Assembly: GCA_030550025.1 (NCBI GenBank)
Contig: JAUQQC010000002.1
Location: 1,625 to 65,624, forward strand
Reading direction: 5' to 3'
DNA length: 64,000 bases
Origin: Acidobacteriota bacterium
GTDB taxonomy: Bacteria > Acidobacteriota > Blastocatellia > HR10
The notes below the pieces were generated by a model, which saw nothing but the letters and a program-made list of their open reading frames with translations, made no database searches and was not told the origin of the DNA. How positions within the stretch are numbered: position 1 is the first letter of the stretch; every line of letters begins with the position of its first letter. The position numbers and the translations under genes are program-made. Below are positions 51,170 through 59,325 of this stretch, piece by piece.

Positions 51170-51706
51170 ATGCGGCGGTGTCACCGGTGCGGAGCGGAGA
51201 ATCTGGAGGACTCGGTCTACTGCGACGAGTGTGGGGCGCATCTTTCTGCTGCGGCGGAAGCGAAGTCCCCGACTTCCGAGGCCGAAGCGACTCTCGGAGG
51301 GAGGCCTTCCGTCTCCTCCTCTTCCTCGATGGCCGATGAGGAGCTCTCGGCGTCATCGTCCGGTGCTCGTCCGCGCGCGAAATTGGTGCTGCTGCGCGGC
51401 GGTCGCGTGGGACGGGAATTCCCCGTGACGGAGGCGGAGGTGATGATCGGTCGGTGGGATGCCGAGCACGGGATCTTCCCGGAGATCGATCTGGACGAGG
51501 AGGATCCGGAAGCGAAAGTCTCTCGACGCCATGCGCGCCTCTTTTATCGGGACGGACGATTCTGGATCGAGGACCTGGGGAGCTTGAACGGGACGTTCGT
51601 GAATCGCGGACCTCGACTCCGTCCAGGTCAAGCGGTGCCATTGAAGCACGGCGACGAGATCATCGTGGGGAAGACGTTCTTGCGCTTTCTCATCGAGGGG
51701 GTATGA
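51170..51706 (+). CDS. Zinc-ribbon plus FHA-domain adaptor protein
   Basis: 178 residues from ATG 51170 (AGGAGG 9-10 nt upstream); an in-frame start at 51065 is rejected because it lies upstream of the promoter. N-terminal zinc ribbon (CHRCGAEN and CDECGAHL), a Ser/Glu-rich linker, and an FHA domain (about 85-178) with the phosphothreonine-contact residues GR, SRRHA and the LGSLNGT loop. FHA domains read phospho-Thr marks, so this looks like a soluble adaptor for the kinase encoded next. ATGA overlap with the kinase gene. The region upstream to speH (50950-51169) holds only the two promoters and the speH leader. Confidence 0.85.
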   Translation: MRRCHRCGAENLEDSVYCDECGAHLSAAAEAKSPTSEAEATLGGRPSVSSSSSMADEELSASSSGARPRAKLVLLRGGRVGREFPVTEAEVMIGRWDAEHGIFPEIDLDEEDPEAKVSRRHARLFYRDGRFWIEDLGSLNGTFVNRGPRLRPGQAVPLKHGDEIIVGKTFLRFLIEGV

Positions 51707-53205
51707 AGTTCTGCGCGCGGTGCGGATCGTCCGTTCAACCCGACGATCTCTTCTGCGGCGAATGCGGGGCGCGGCAGATCTCCTCCGCGTCGCTGGAGGA
51801 GAGACCTCGTGGGGGCGTCTTCCCACCGCTGGCGGAGCTGCCGCCGGGGGCGGTCTTGCGCGATCGCTATGAGATCGTCCGGCGCGTCGGCGGCGGAGGG
51901 ATGGGCAACGTCTATCAAGCTCGCGATCTTCATCTGCAGGGAGCCGTGCGCGCCGTCAAGGAGATGATCGAGATGTTCTCCGACCCCGTCCTGCGGGAGA
52001 AAGCCGTGCGCGATTTCCAACGCGAGGCGCGCCTTCTGGCCAGCCTCCGGCATCCCTCGATCCCGATCATCTACGATCACTTCGTCGAAGGCGGGCGGTA
52101 TTACCTCGTCATGGAGTTCATCGCGGGGGGGGATCTGGCCACGCGGCAACAGTTGGTCGGCGGGCGCTTCGACGAACTGACGGTCACGATGTGGGCCATT
52201 CAAATCTGCGACGTGCTCGACTATCTGCACACGCGGCAGCCGCCGATCATCTATCGAGATCTCAAGCCGGCCAACGTGATGATTGATCCCGAGGCCAATC
52301 GCGTCGTGCTCATCGATTTCGGGATCGCGCGCGTGGTCGCGCCGCGGGAGAGGGGGGTAACGGCGATCGGGACGATGGGATACGCGCCGCCGGAGTTATT
52401 CGCCGGACAGGCCGAGCCGCGCTCGGACATCTATTCGCTTGGTGCCACGATGTTCCATCTGTTGACGGGCGTGGATCCGCGCGACCAGCCGCTGCTGATC
52501 TTCGACTTCACGAGGAATCCGACACCGCGTCAACTCAATCCCGAACTGACGCCTGAGATGGAGCGCATCCTCATGCGCGCCGTCGCGCACGCGCCGGAGG
52601 AGCGGTTCGCCTCGGCGCGGGAGATGAAGGGCGTGTTGGAAGCGCATCTGACCCTCTTGCGCGAGCGATACGGCGATCGCCTGGAGCAGGCCTATCGGAT
52701 GGCGTTCGGTGATCTCGTCCGCCGCGTGGGCGCGGACGTCGCACCTCGAATCGGCCCAGTCGTCGAGACCGTCTACTGCAGCTATTGCGGGGTGAGCATT
52801 GGCGCCGATGATCTCTATTGCGCGTACTGCGGCGCGCGACAGCCGATCGAAGTCGAACCCATGCGCGCGAGCGCGCGCCTGCTCGTCCTCGATGCGCGCT
52901 CGGGTGAAGCGCGGGCGACGCATGCGCTGTTGAAGGAATCGAATCTCATCGGTCGCGCCGATCCGATCTCCGGCGTCTTCCCGGACGTGGATCTTTCGCC
53001 TTATGATCCGGGAGCGAAAGTCTCCCGTCGGCACGCGCGCATTTGGCGCGCGGAGGGACGCTATTGGATCGAGGACCTGGCGAGCGTCAATGGGACGTTC
53101 CTCAACGGGCGACGGCTTCTACCCCCGCGAACGCCTCATGCGTTGAACGATGGTGATCGCTTGCGGATCGGCGAAGTGCCGCTGCTCTTCCGGCACGGAG
53201 AGTGA
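51703..53205 (+). CDS. Zinc-ribbon Ser/Thr protein kinase with C-terminal zinc ribbon and FHA domain
   Basis: 500 residues from ATG 51703. N-terminal zinc ribbon (CARC, CGEC; Cys4, 7, 18, 21), kinase domain about 56-320: G-loop VGGGGMGNVYQA, Lys86 in AVK, catalytic loop YRDLKPANVM (Tyr for the usual His), LIDFG, GYAPPELF and SDIYSLG. A second zinc ribbon follows (CSYCGVSI, CAYCGARQ), then an FHA domain very similar to the first gene's (IGRADPISGVFPDVDL, SRRHA, LASVNGT). No transmembrane helix, so cytoplasmic. Kinase-active by sequence. It probably phosphorylates or is read by the other FHA proteins of the operon. Confidence 0.9.
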   Translation: MKFCARCGSSVQPDDLFCGECGARQISSASLEERPRGGVFPPLAELPPGAVLRDRYEIVRRVGGGGMGNVYQARDLHLQGAVRAVKEMIEMFSDPVLREKAVRDFQREARLLASLRHPSIPIIYDHFVEGGRYYLVMEFIAGGDLATRQQLVGGRFDELTVTMWAIQICDVLDYLHTRQPPIIYRDLKPANVMIDPEANRVVLIDFGIARVVAPRERGVTAIGTMGYAPPELFAGQAEPRSDIYSLGATMFHLLTGVDPRDQPLLIFDFTRNPTPRQLNPELTPEMERILMRAVAHAPEERFASAREMKGVLEAHLTLLRERYGDRLEQAYRMAFGDLVRRVGADVAPRIGPVVETVYCSYCGVSIGADDLYCAYCGARQPIEVEPMRASARLLVLDARSGEARATHALLKESNLIGRADPISGVFPDVDLSPYDPGAKVSRRHARIWRAEGRYWIEDLASVNGTFLNGRRLLPPRTPHALNDGDRLRIGEVPLLFRHGE

Positions 53206-53208
53206 GCG

Positions 53209-53841
53209 ATGGCTACCCTCTGCCCGCGATGTCAAGCGCCACAGCGACCGACGGCGCGATTCTGCCGGATGTGCGGGGCTTCGCTTGGTGAGCCCTCGCT
53301 CATGACGACGAGCGAAGGCGTCGTCCGAGCGCGCGAGAGCGCGAAGGGGTCCATCAAAGGGGCGGGGGAATTCGCCCTCCCGTTGCCTTGGACGGAAGAG
53401 GAGCGACCTCGGGTGCATGCGTTCTCGCCGGCCTCGCCTCTTCTCCGACTCGAAGCGTTCTTCTTCGATCTCTTCCTCGTTCTGGGCGCCATGCTGGTAG
53501 CGGTCATCGTAGCCGTCGCCGTGCGGGAGCGACTCCTGCTGGTGGAGATGGCCTTGTGGAGCGCGCTCGCGGCCGGCTTGGTGTGGGGCGCGAACCATCT
53601 CATACTCTGCAGCGTGCGTGGGCAGTCGGTGGGGATGGCGCTTGTGGGCATTCGCATCGTGCGCGCCGATGGTCGCCCCATATCCTGGGGGCGCTCGCTC
53701 TTACGTCATACGATCGGATATGGGCTCGCGGGGCTCTCGCTCGGGCTCGGCTTCCTCTGGATGTTCGTAGATAAGCGAGGACGAGGATGGCCGGACCTAG
53801 TGAGCGGGACTTGCGTCATTGAGGAGGTCTCCGATGATTAA
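53209..53841 (+). CDS. Zinc-ribbon RDD-family membrane protein
   Basis: 210 residues. N-terminal zinc ribbon (CPRCQAPQ, CRMCGASLG), a linker with a Lys-rich segment, then an RDD domain (about 80-200) with RLEAFFFDLFLVLGAML, a transmembrane helix around residue 125, and RGQSVGMALVGIRIV plus RSLLRHTIGYGLAG in the family-typical order. RDD proteins are membrane proteins, some of them transporters; here the module is tied to the zinc-ribbon theme of the operon. Starts 3 bp after the kinase stop and overlaps the phosphatase start. Confidence 0.87.
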   Translation: MATLCPRCQAPQRPTARFCRMCGASLGEPSLMTTSEGVVRARESAKGSIKGAGEFALPLPWTEEERPRVHAFSPASPLLRLEAFFFDLFLVLGAMLVAVIVAVAVRERLLLVEMALWSALAAGLVWGANHLILCSVRGQSVGMALVGIRIVRADGRPISWGRSLLRHTIGYGLAGLSLGLGFLWMFVDKRGRGWPDLVSGTCVIEEVSDD

Positions 53842-55561
53842 GCTCTTGGTTCGCACTCCGGGTCATCCTCCGGTCACATTCGAGGTCACCAAACGTCGGA
53901 TCGCCATCGGACGCTCGGCGCACAACGACCTGTGTCTGGAGGATCCGTTCGCCTCTCGCGTGCATGCCGAACTGCGCCGCGAGGGGCCGACGTATTGGCT
54001 GACGGATCTGGGGAGCGCCAACGGCACCTATATCAACGGCATACGCATTCGCGAAACGGTGCCGATCGCTCCCGGCGATCGTCTCCAGATCGGGGAGACG
54101 ATCCTCGAAGTCCTCTCGGGCGTGGACGTCCCTTCTGGGGTGGCCTCTCTGGCGGGCGAATCCGTGCGCGAGGTCATCGCGCGTCCGGAGATGGAGATCT
54201 CTTCGGCGGAGCGTCCACCCATGGCGCCCGAAGTCTTCTCGGTGGTGGATTCGATACGTACCGTGTCAGTCGGTCTCGCACCGGAGGTGGAACAGGGCCG
54301 GAAGCTGCTCACGGTCATCAGTCAGGTTGGGGTGGCGTTGCTCTCTTCGCTCTCGCTCGAGGAGGTGCTCAAGCAGATCGTCGGGCTTGTGCTGGAAGCC
54401 GTGCCCGCGGAGCGCGTCTTCCTGCTCCTGAAAAATGCTCAAGGCGAATTGGTGTGTAAAGTTGCCTGTTATCGGGGGCAGGAGCCTTCGGAGGTCGAGC
54501 GCGCCGTGCGCATCAGTCGTTCGATCACCGAAGAGGTCATTGGGCGCGGGCGCTCGGTGCTCACCTCCGACGCGCAAGTGGACGAGCGCTTTCGGCAGTG
54601 CGACTCGATCCTGCTGAGCGGCATCCGCTCGATCATGGCCGTCCCGCTTTCGGTGAATCGGCGAGAGGGTTCATCGGCACCTCGGTCGATCATCGGGATG
54701 ATCTACGTGGACAATCCTATGAACGCTGGCGCGTTCACGGAAGGGGATCTGCAGCTTCTGACGATGATCGCGTCGGTGGCGGCGATCAAGATCGAGAACA
54801 CGCTGCTGCTGGAGCAGCGATTGGAGAATGAGCGGATCAAGCAGCAGATGGCGCAGGCGCGCGATCTGCAGTTTCAGCTTCTGCCCATCACGCCTCCGGA
54901 AGTCGAGGGCTACGATCTGACGGGCATCAGCTTCCCGTGTTACGAGGTCGGGGGTGATTATTTTGACTTCATTCGCCTGCCCGATGGAGCGCTCATCCTC
55001 ACGTTGGGCGATGTGTGCGGCAAGGGGATGGATGCGGCCATGCTCATGTCGGCGTTGCACGCGAGCGTGCGCGCGCAGGCGATGGCCTCCGGTTCGGTCG
55101 CTGAGATGGCGGCGGCCATCAATCGCTATCTCGTCGAGACGACGGCTCCGAATAAGTTCGCGACGCTTTGGCTCGGACGCCTGGATCCGCGCGCGCACGA
55201 ACTGTGCTCTACGAATGCCGGGCATAACCCTCCGCTTCTCTTGCGCGCCCGTGGGGACGTGGAGTTTTTGAAGAAGGGGGGGATCCCCGTGGGCGTTTTG
55301 GGGGAAGCCGTCTACGAGGAAGAGCGCCTGCACCTGGAGCCGGGAGATGTGCTCGTCGCCTTCAGTGATGGGATCAGCGAGAGCATGAACGAGCAGGGCG
55401 AGGAGTTCGGCGTCGCGCGCCTGGTGGACGTCGTGCGGCGTCATCGCGAGTTGCGCGCAGCGTCCTTGCGCGATCGGATCGAGGAAGCGCTCAGCCTCTT
55501 CATCGGGAAGGGGCGTCCGGTCGACGACATGACGCTCCTCATCTTGAAACGGACGGCGTGA
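53834..55561 (+). CDS. FHA-GAF-PP2C (SpoIIE-type) phosphatase
   Basis: 575 residues from ATG 53834 (GAGGAGG upstream). N-terminal FHA domain (about 1-95: IAIGRSAHNDL, FASRVHAEL, LGSANGTYIN), a GAF domain (about 165-330: VAERVFLLLKNAQGELV, GIRSIMAVPLSVN, MIYVDNPMNAG), then a coiled linker and a PP2C/SpoIIE catalytic domain (about 350-575) with YEVGGDYFDFIRL, LGDVCGKGMDAAM, NAGHNPPLLL, FSDGISE and DDMTLLIL. All metal-binding Asp/Gly positions are kept. Likely removes the phosphates written by the kinase or acts on an anti-sigma antagonist, as RsbU does. Confidence 0.92.
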   Translation: MIKLLVRTPGHPPVTFEVTKRRIAIGRSAHNDLCLEDPFASRVHAELRREGPTYWLTDLGSANGTYINGIRIRETVPIAPGDRLQIGETILEVLSGVDVPSGVASLAGESVREVIARPEMEISSAERPPMAPEVFSVVDSIRTVSVGLAPEVEQGRKLLTVISQVGVALLSSLSLEEVLKQIVGLVLEAVPAERVFLLLKNAQGELVCKVACYRGQEPSEVERAVRISRSITEEVIGRGRSVLTSDAQVDERFRQCDSILLSGIRSIMAVPLSVNRREGSSAPRSIIGMIYVDNPMNAGAFTEGDLQLLTMIASVAAIKIENTLLLEQRLENERIKQQMAQARDLQFQLLPITPPEVEGYDLTGISFPCYEVGGDYFDFIRLPDGALILTLGDVCGKGMDAAMLMSALHASVRAQAMASGSVAEMAAAINRYLVETTAPNKFATLWLGRLDPRAHELCSTNAGHNPPLLLRARGDVEFLKKGGIPVGVLGEAVYEEERLHLEPGDVLVAFSDGISESMNEQGEEFGVARLVDVVRRHRELRAASLRDRIEEALSLFIGKGRPVDDMTLLILKRTA

Positions 55562-55562
55562 G

Positions 55563-56831
55563 ATGGAGACGCTCGCCCTTTCGCTCATCCCGTGTTGGCT
55601 GTGGCTTCTGTGGTTCTGGTTCCAGGATTGGTATGATCGGGAGCCACTGCGCACGATCCTCGTGACCTTCCTGTTGGGTGCGCTGGCGACGCTTCCGGCG
55701 ATGCTCTTCAACGCCGTTGGGGTGCTTGTGCTCTCTGGATTGCTCGGCGCGAGCGTGATGAGCGAGTGGCTGATCCTCTTTCTGGTCGTCGGCCCGGTGG
55801 AAGAAGCGATGAAGCTCTGGGCCGTTGCTCGCTACGCCTATCGGCGGCCGGAATTCGATGAACCGGTGGATGGGGTCGTCTACGGCGCGGCCGCCGCTTT
55901 GGGGTTCGCGGCGGCCGAGAACGTGCTCTACCTCAGTCGGTTTGGGAGCGAGATCTTCCTTGTGCGCGGCATCCTCTCTAATCCCGGGCACGCGCTGTTT
56001 GCCGCCTTCTGGGGCTTGGCGCTCAGTCGGGCCAAGATGCTCCCGAATGTGGGGAGTCTGCGGGCGCGGACGATCGCGCGGGGGTGGATGCAGGCGGCGC
56101 TGCTGCATGCGCTCTTCGATGCGCTGCTTTCAGCCGGGCAGCATCGTCTCTTGCCGAACGTCGTCGTCATCGGGATCGTAGCGCTGCTCATGCTCGCCAT
56201 CTTCGCATACGTCGAGATTCGAACCGTGCGGCATGTCGCGGGCTCGCCGCATCGGCGGGGGACGATGGTGCTCGCGGGATTAGCGCCGTGTCCGAACTGC
56301 GGACGCGTGGGAACGGTTGGTCACGCGTGCGTGGGGTGTGGGATGAGGATCCCCGAAGCCGATGGACGCCACTGCCCGGCATGCGGAAAACCGCAACGCG
56401 CGGGCGTGACGATTTGTCTGGAGTGCGGCGCGAGCCTCTCGCCGCAACCTTCGACTCCGCCGCGCGTGCGCGAGCCGCATCTGGTGCGGTTGCTGCCGGA
56501 TGGTCGGGAGGAGATCGCCTTCGTCTTGGATCGCCCGGTGGTCACCGTCGGCAAGACCCTCGATAACCATTTCGTCATTGACGATCCGACCGTCTCCAAG
56601 CATCACGCGAAGTTCGTCTGGCATCCGAGCGGCGGCTTCGTCGTCGTGGATTTAGGAAGCACCAATGGCACCTACGTCAACGGACAGCGCGTGCGCGAGA
56701 ATCTTCTGCGAAACGGATTCGAGATTCGCTTCGGGCGCGCGCGCTTCATCTATCGCGCGCTGGAGCGGTCGGTCCCCCTCGTGGAAGAAGGATCTCCACC
56801 GTCGCGCCTCGATCCACGCCCAACGCCGTAG
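55563..56831 (+). CDS. PrsW-type intramembrane protease fused to zinc ribbons and FHA domain
   Basis: 422 residues. N-terminal PrsW-like multi-helix domain (about 1-225): GPVEEAMKLWAVARYAY with the catalytic EE, FAAAENVLYLSRFG and ALLHALFDALLSAG with the His ligand. Then zinc-ribbon modules (CPNCGRVG, CVGCGMRI, CPACGKPQ, CLECGASLS), and a C-terminal FHA domain (about 310-400; TVGKTLDNHFVIDD, SKHHAKFV, LGSTNGTYVN). PrsW proteases cleave anti-sigma factors. Fusion to FHA implies that cleavage or recruitment depends on Thr phosphorylation. Its 3' end overlaps the convergent DUF62 gene by 86 bp. Confidence 0.9.
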   Translation: METLALSLIPCWLWLLWFWFQDWYDREPLRTILVTFLLGALATLPAMLFNAVGVLVLSGLLGASVMSEWLILFLVVGPVEEAMKLWAVARYAYRRPEFDEPVDGVVYGAAAALGFAAAENVLYLSRFGSEIFLVRGILSNPGHALFAAFWGLALSRAKMLPNVGSLRARTIARGWMQAALLHALFDALLSAGQHRLLPNVVVIGIVALLMLAIFAYVEIRTVRHVAGSPHRRGTMVLAGLAPCPNCGRVGTVGHACVGCGMRIPEADGRHCPACGKPQRAGVTICLECGASLSPQPSTPPRVREPHLVRLLPDGREEIAFVLDRPVVTVGKTLDNHFVIDDPTVSKHHAKFVWHPSGGFVVVDLGSTNGTYVNGQRVRENLLRNGFEIRFGRARFIYRALERSVPLVEEGSPPSRLDPRPTP

Positions 56832-57576
56832 CGGCTGAACCTTGACGAATGGCGATCTCCACGCGTCCCGTGCTCCCGATGAGGGCGAAGACTTCTCCTT
56901 CCGCGGCTTCCTGATAATGGGTGCGGAGCGCGGAGACTTCGTGTCCGTTGACCAGGAGCTTCCCTCCTTCCCGCAGCGCCTCCAATGGAACGTCTCGTGT
57001 CGTCACATTCGTGATGAGATTCCCGAAGCGATCCACGTGGATGACCTGGCCGCGCCAGTGCGTCTCGCTGAGCTGTTCCACAGGCGGGATCGGCAGGCGC
57101 ACCACGTTGGCGATCTCTGGCCCGAACTCCGAAGGGGGGATGCCACGGGCGAGCCAGGCGGCGACCGGTGCGAAGACATCGCGACCATGAAACGTTCGAC
57201 TCACGGGGTGGCGGAAAAAGCGCTCATTCGTGATGTGAATCACGCGCTGCGGGGGATCATCCTCCAGAGCGAGCGTGAAGAGACCATTGTCCGGGCCGAC
57301 GAAGAAAGCGCGCGCGGTCTCAATGAGCACGGCCCGCCGCTTGGACCCAACGCCCGGATCCACGACGGCCACGTGGATCGTCCCTTCGGGGAAAGTCCTC
57401 GAGCTCTCGGCGAGCGTGAGCGCGGCTCCCCAGATATCCTGCGGAGGGATCAAGTGCGTGAGATCCACGATCGTGGCCTCACGATGGATGGAGAGGATCA
57501 CACCCTTCATCGCCCCGACGAAGAAATCGGCGAGGCCGAAATCCGTCAAGAGCGTGATCACGCCGCTTGGCCGCAC
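56746..57576 (-). CDS. SAM hydroxide adenosyltransferase (DUF62 family)
   Basis: 276 residues from GTG 57576 (GTG 57561 is an alternative); a longer frame to 57717 would run into the divergent gene. LLTDFGLADFFVGAMKGVIL, HLIPPQDIWGAALTL, VVDPGVGSKRRAVLIE, FFVGPDNGLFTLAL, GRDVFAPVAAWLA and HVDRFGNLITNV define the family, which hydrolyses SAM to adenosine and methionine. No Shine-Dalgarno; possibly leaderless. It shares an 86-bp antisense overlap with the PrsW/FHA gene. Confidence 0.9.
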   Translation of the reverse strand: MRPSGVITLLTDFGLADFFVGAMKGVILSIHREATIVDLTHLIPPQDIWGAALTLAESSRTFPEGTIHVAVVDPGVGSKRRAVLIETARAFFVGPDNGLFTLALEDDPPQRVIHITNERFFRHPVSRTFHGRDVFAPVAAWLARGIPPSEFGPEIANVVRLPIPPVEQLSETHWRGQVIHVDRFGNLITNVTTRDVPLEALREGGKLLVNGHEVSALRTHYQEAAEGEVFALIGSTGRVEIAIRQGSAATALGVDRGATVEILLPRGGPTAPARDR

Positions 57577-57577
57577 A

Positions 57578-57612
57578 TTGCAAATTCTACGGGGACGCGG
57601 CAAAATTTTCCA
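57578..57612. promoter_or_regulatory. Divergent overlapping promoters with leaderless starts
   Basis: Plus strand: TTGCAA (57578-57583), 17 bp, CAAAAT (57601-57606), then GTG 57615 after 8 nt. Minus strand: TGGAAA (57607-57612), 17 bp, TAGAAT (57584-57589), then GTG 57576 after 7 nt. Both genes lack a Shine-Dalgarno, so both transcripts could begin at or near the start codon. Confidence 0.45.
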
Positions 57613-57614
57613 TC

Positions 57615-58817
57615 GTGAGGCGCATCTACCTGGACAATGCGGCGACGACGCGGCTCGATCCCGAGGTGCTCGAGGCCATGCTCCCCTATTTGCGAGAGGA
57701 GTATGGCAATGCCTCATCGGTTCATTCCTTCGGACAGCGGGCGCGCGCGGCCGTCGAAGAAGCGCGCGTGCGCGTCGCCGAGCTGATCGGCGCCGATCCG
57801 TCCGAGATCATCTTCACAAGCGGTGGCACCGAATCGGATAATCTCGCGATCAAGGGGATCGCTGACGCGTACGGGCACGTCGGCCGGCACATCCTCACAT
57901 CACAGATCGAGCATCCGGCCGTGCTCGAAAGCTGTCGGGCGCTCGAACGGCGAGGGTTCGAAGTGACTTATCTGCCCGTCTCCTCCGATGGACTCGTTCG
58001 CGTCGAGGACGTGCGCGAAGCGTTGCGTCCGGACACGATCCTGGTCAGCATCATGCTCGCCAATAATGAGATCGGCACGATCCAACCGATCCGCGAGATC
58101 GCCGAGCTTCTGGCTCGCGTGCGAGCCGAGCGACGCCAACCCCATCCGTATCTCCACACCGATGCGGTGCAAGCCGTTGGAAAAATCCCCGTGTGGGTGC
58201 GGGAATTGGGCGTGGACCTACTGACCTTCTCCGCTCACAAGATTCACGGGCCGAAAGGCGTCGGGGCCCTCTATCTGCGGCGTGGAGTTCGGATCGTGCG
58301 CCAGATGGATGGCGGCCATCATGAGCGGGATCGGCGCTCGGGGACGGAGAACGTGCCGGCCATCGTCGGCTTCGGGCGAGCGGCCGAGTTGACGCGCGCA
58401 CAGCTTGACCAGCGCATTCCGCACATGCGCGCGCTGCGCGATCGGCTGGAACGAGGGATTGAGGAGCGCATCCCCTTCGTCCACCTGAACGGTCATCGGG
58501 AGCATCGCGTCCCTCACATTTGCAATTTCAGCTTCCAGTTCGTCGAGGGGGAGGCGCTCATGATCCGACTCGATCTGCGAGGCGTCGCCGTCTCGACCGG
58601 CGCCGCATGTTCTTCAGGATCGCTCGAACCCTCGCATGTGCTATTGGCTCTTGGACGCCCGCGCGATCTCGTCCAGGGAAGCGTGCGCTTCTCTCTGAGC
58701 AAGGACACGACGCCGGAGGAGATCGAGTACGTGCTCAAAGTGCTTCCCGAAGAGGTCGAACGCCTGCGGGCGATGTCGCCGCAATATCTAGAGCTGACGA
58801 CCGCTCGGCGCGGGTGA
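57615..58817 (+). CDS. Cysteine desulfurase, IscS/NifS type (class I)
   Basis: 400 residues from GTG 57615. Mobilises sulfur from cysteine using [50 protein letters not shown], the Schiff-base Lys in FSAHKIHGPKGVGAL and the long catalytic loop GAACSSGSLEPSHVL with the active Cys, which distinguishes class I from the SufS enzyme elsewhere in this window. Might supply sulfur for tRNA thiolation or cofactors. It is not next to iscU or mnmA here. Confidence 0.93.
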   Translation: MRRIYLDNAATTRLDPEVLEAMLPYLREEYGNASSVHSFGQRARAAVEEARVRVAELIGADPSEIIFTSGGTESDNLAIKGIADAYGHVGRHILTSQIEHPAVLESCRALERRGFEVTYLPVSSDGLVRVEDVREALRPDTILVSIMLANNEIGTIQPIREIAELLARVRAERRQPHPYLHTDAVQAVGKIPVWVRELGVDLLTFSAHKIHGPKGVGALYLRRGVRIVRQMDGGHHERDRRSGTENVPAIVGFGRAAELTRAQLDQRIPHMRALRDRLERGIEERIPFVHLNGHREHRVPHICNFSFQFVEGEALMIRLDLRGVAVSTGAACSSGSLEPSHVLLALGRPRDLVQGSVRFSLSKDTTPEEIEYVLKVLPEEVERLRAMSPQYLELTTARRG

Positions 58818-58821
58818 CGCT

Positions 58822-59325
58822 TCAGTGCGCGTGGACGATTCGCACCGGCAGCGTGCCGGAGAAGGGCGTCTCAGCCACGAGAAGGCCTTTCAGCACATAC
58901 CGCCCGGCCGGGAGGATGCCCCGGGTGGAGTCCGGGAGGGAGAATGTCGCCTCATAGATGAGAGCTTCTCCGGGCTTCACGATCTCCCGCTCGAGCACGG
59001 GCAGGAAGATCTTCCCATCGGACCACCGGAAGACGACTTTTCCCCGCTCGTCCTCTAGGAGGAAATCGAAGCGCTGAGAACTGGAGAAATCTAGCCGCAG
59101 CTCCTCGGGGGATTCGTTCAATAGTCGGATCTGTGCGCGCACGATCGGGCCAGGGATCGTCGGAGGAAGCGGGGGCATGAGGTCATAGACGTATTCGAGC
59201 CGATCCGCGCTCACCTCAAACGCAATTCGACCGGACGCCACAGACACCGGCTTGGAATCCTCGTGCCAAAGCGCAGGCGCCATCAGGAGCGCCGCCAAGG
59301 AGAAGATCTTCGCGCATCGGAACAT
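58822..59325 (-). CDS. Exported BsuPI-domain protein
   Basis: 167 residues from ATG 59325 (GGAGG 6 nt upstream). Signal peptide (IFSLAALLMAPAL), then a beta-sandwich with SSSQRFDFLLEDERGKVVFR, WSDGKIF and a C-terminal GRYVLKGLLVAETPFSGT region. This is the layout of the BsuPI-related family (named for an intracellular proteinase inhibitor of Bacillus), though the bacterial exported members are mostly uncharacterised. Its start overlaps the phosphodiesterase gene by 43 bp, and its stop lies 4 bp from the convergent desulfurase gene. Confidence 0.8.
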   Translation of the reverse strand: MFRCAKIFSLAALLMAPALWHEDSKPVSVASGRIAFEVSADRLEYVYDLMPPLPPTIPGPIVRAQIRLLNESPEELRLDFSSSQRFDFLLEDERGKVVFRWSDGKIFLPVLEREIVKPGEALIYEATFSLPDSTRGILPAGRYVLKGLLVAETPFSGTLPVRIVHAH

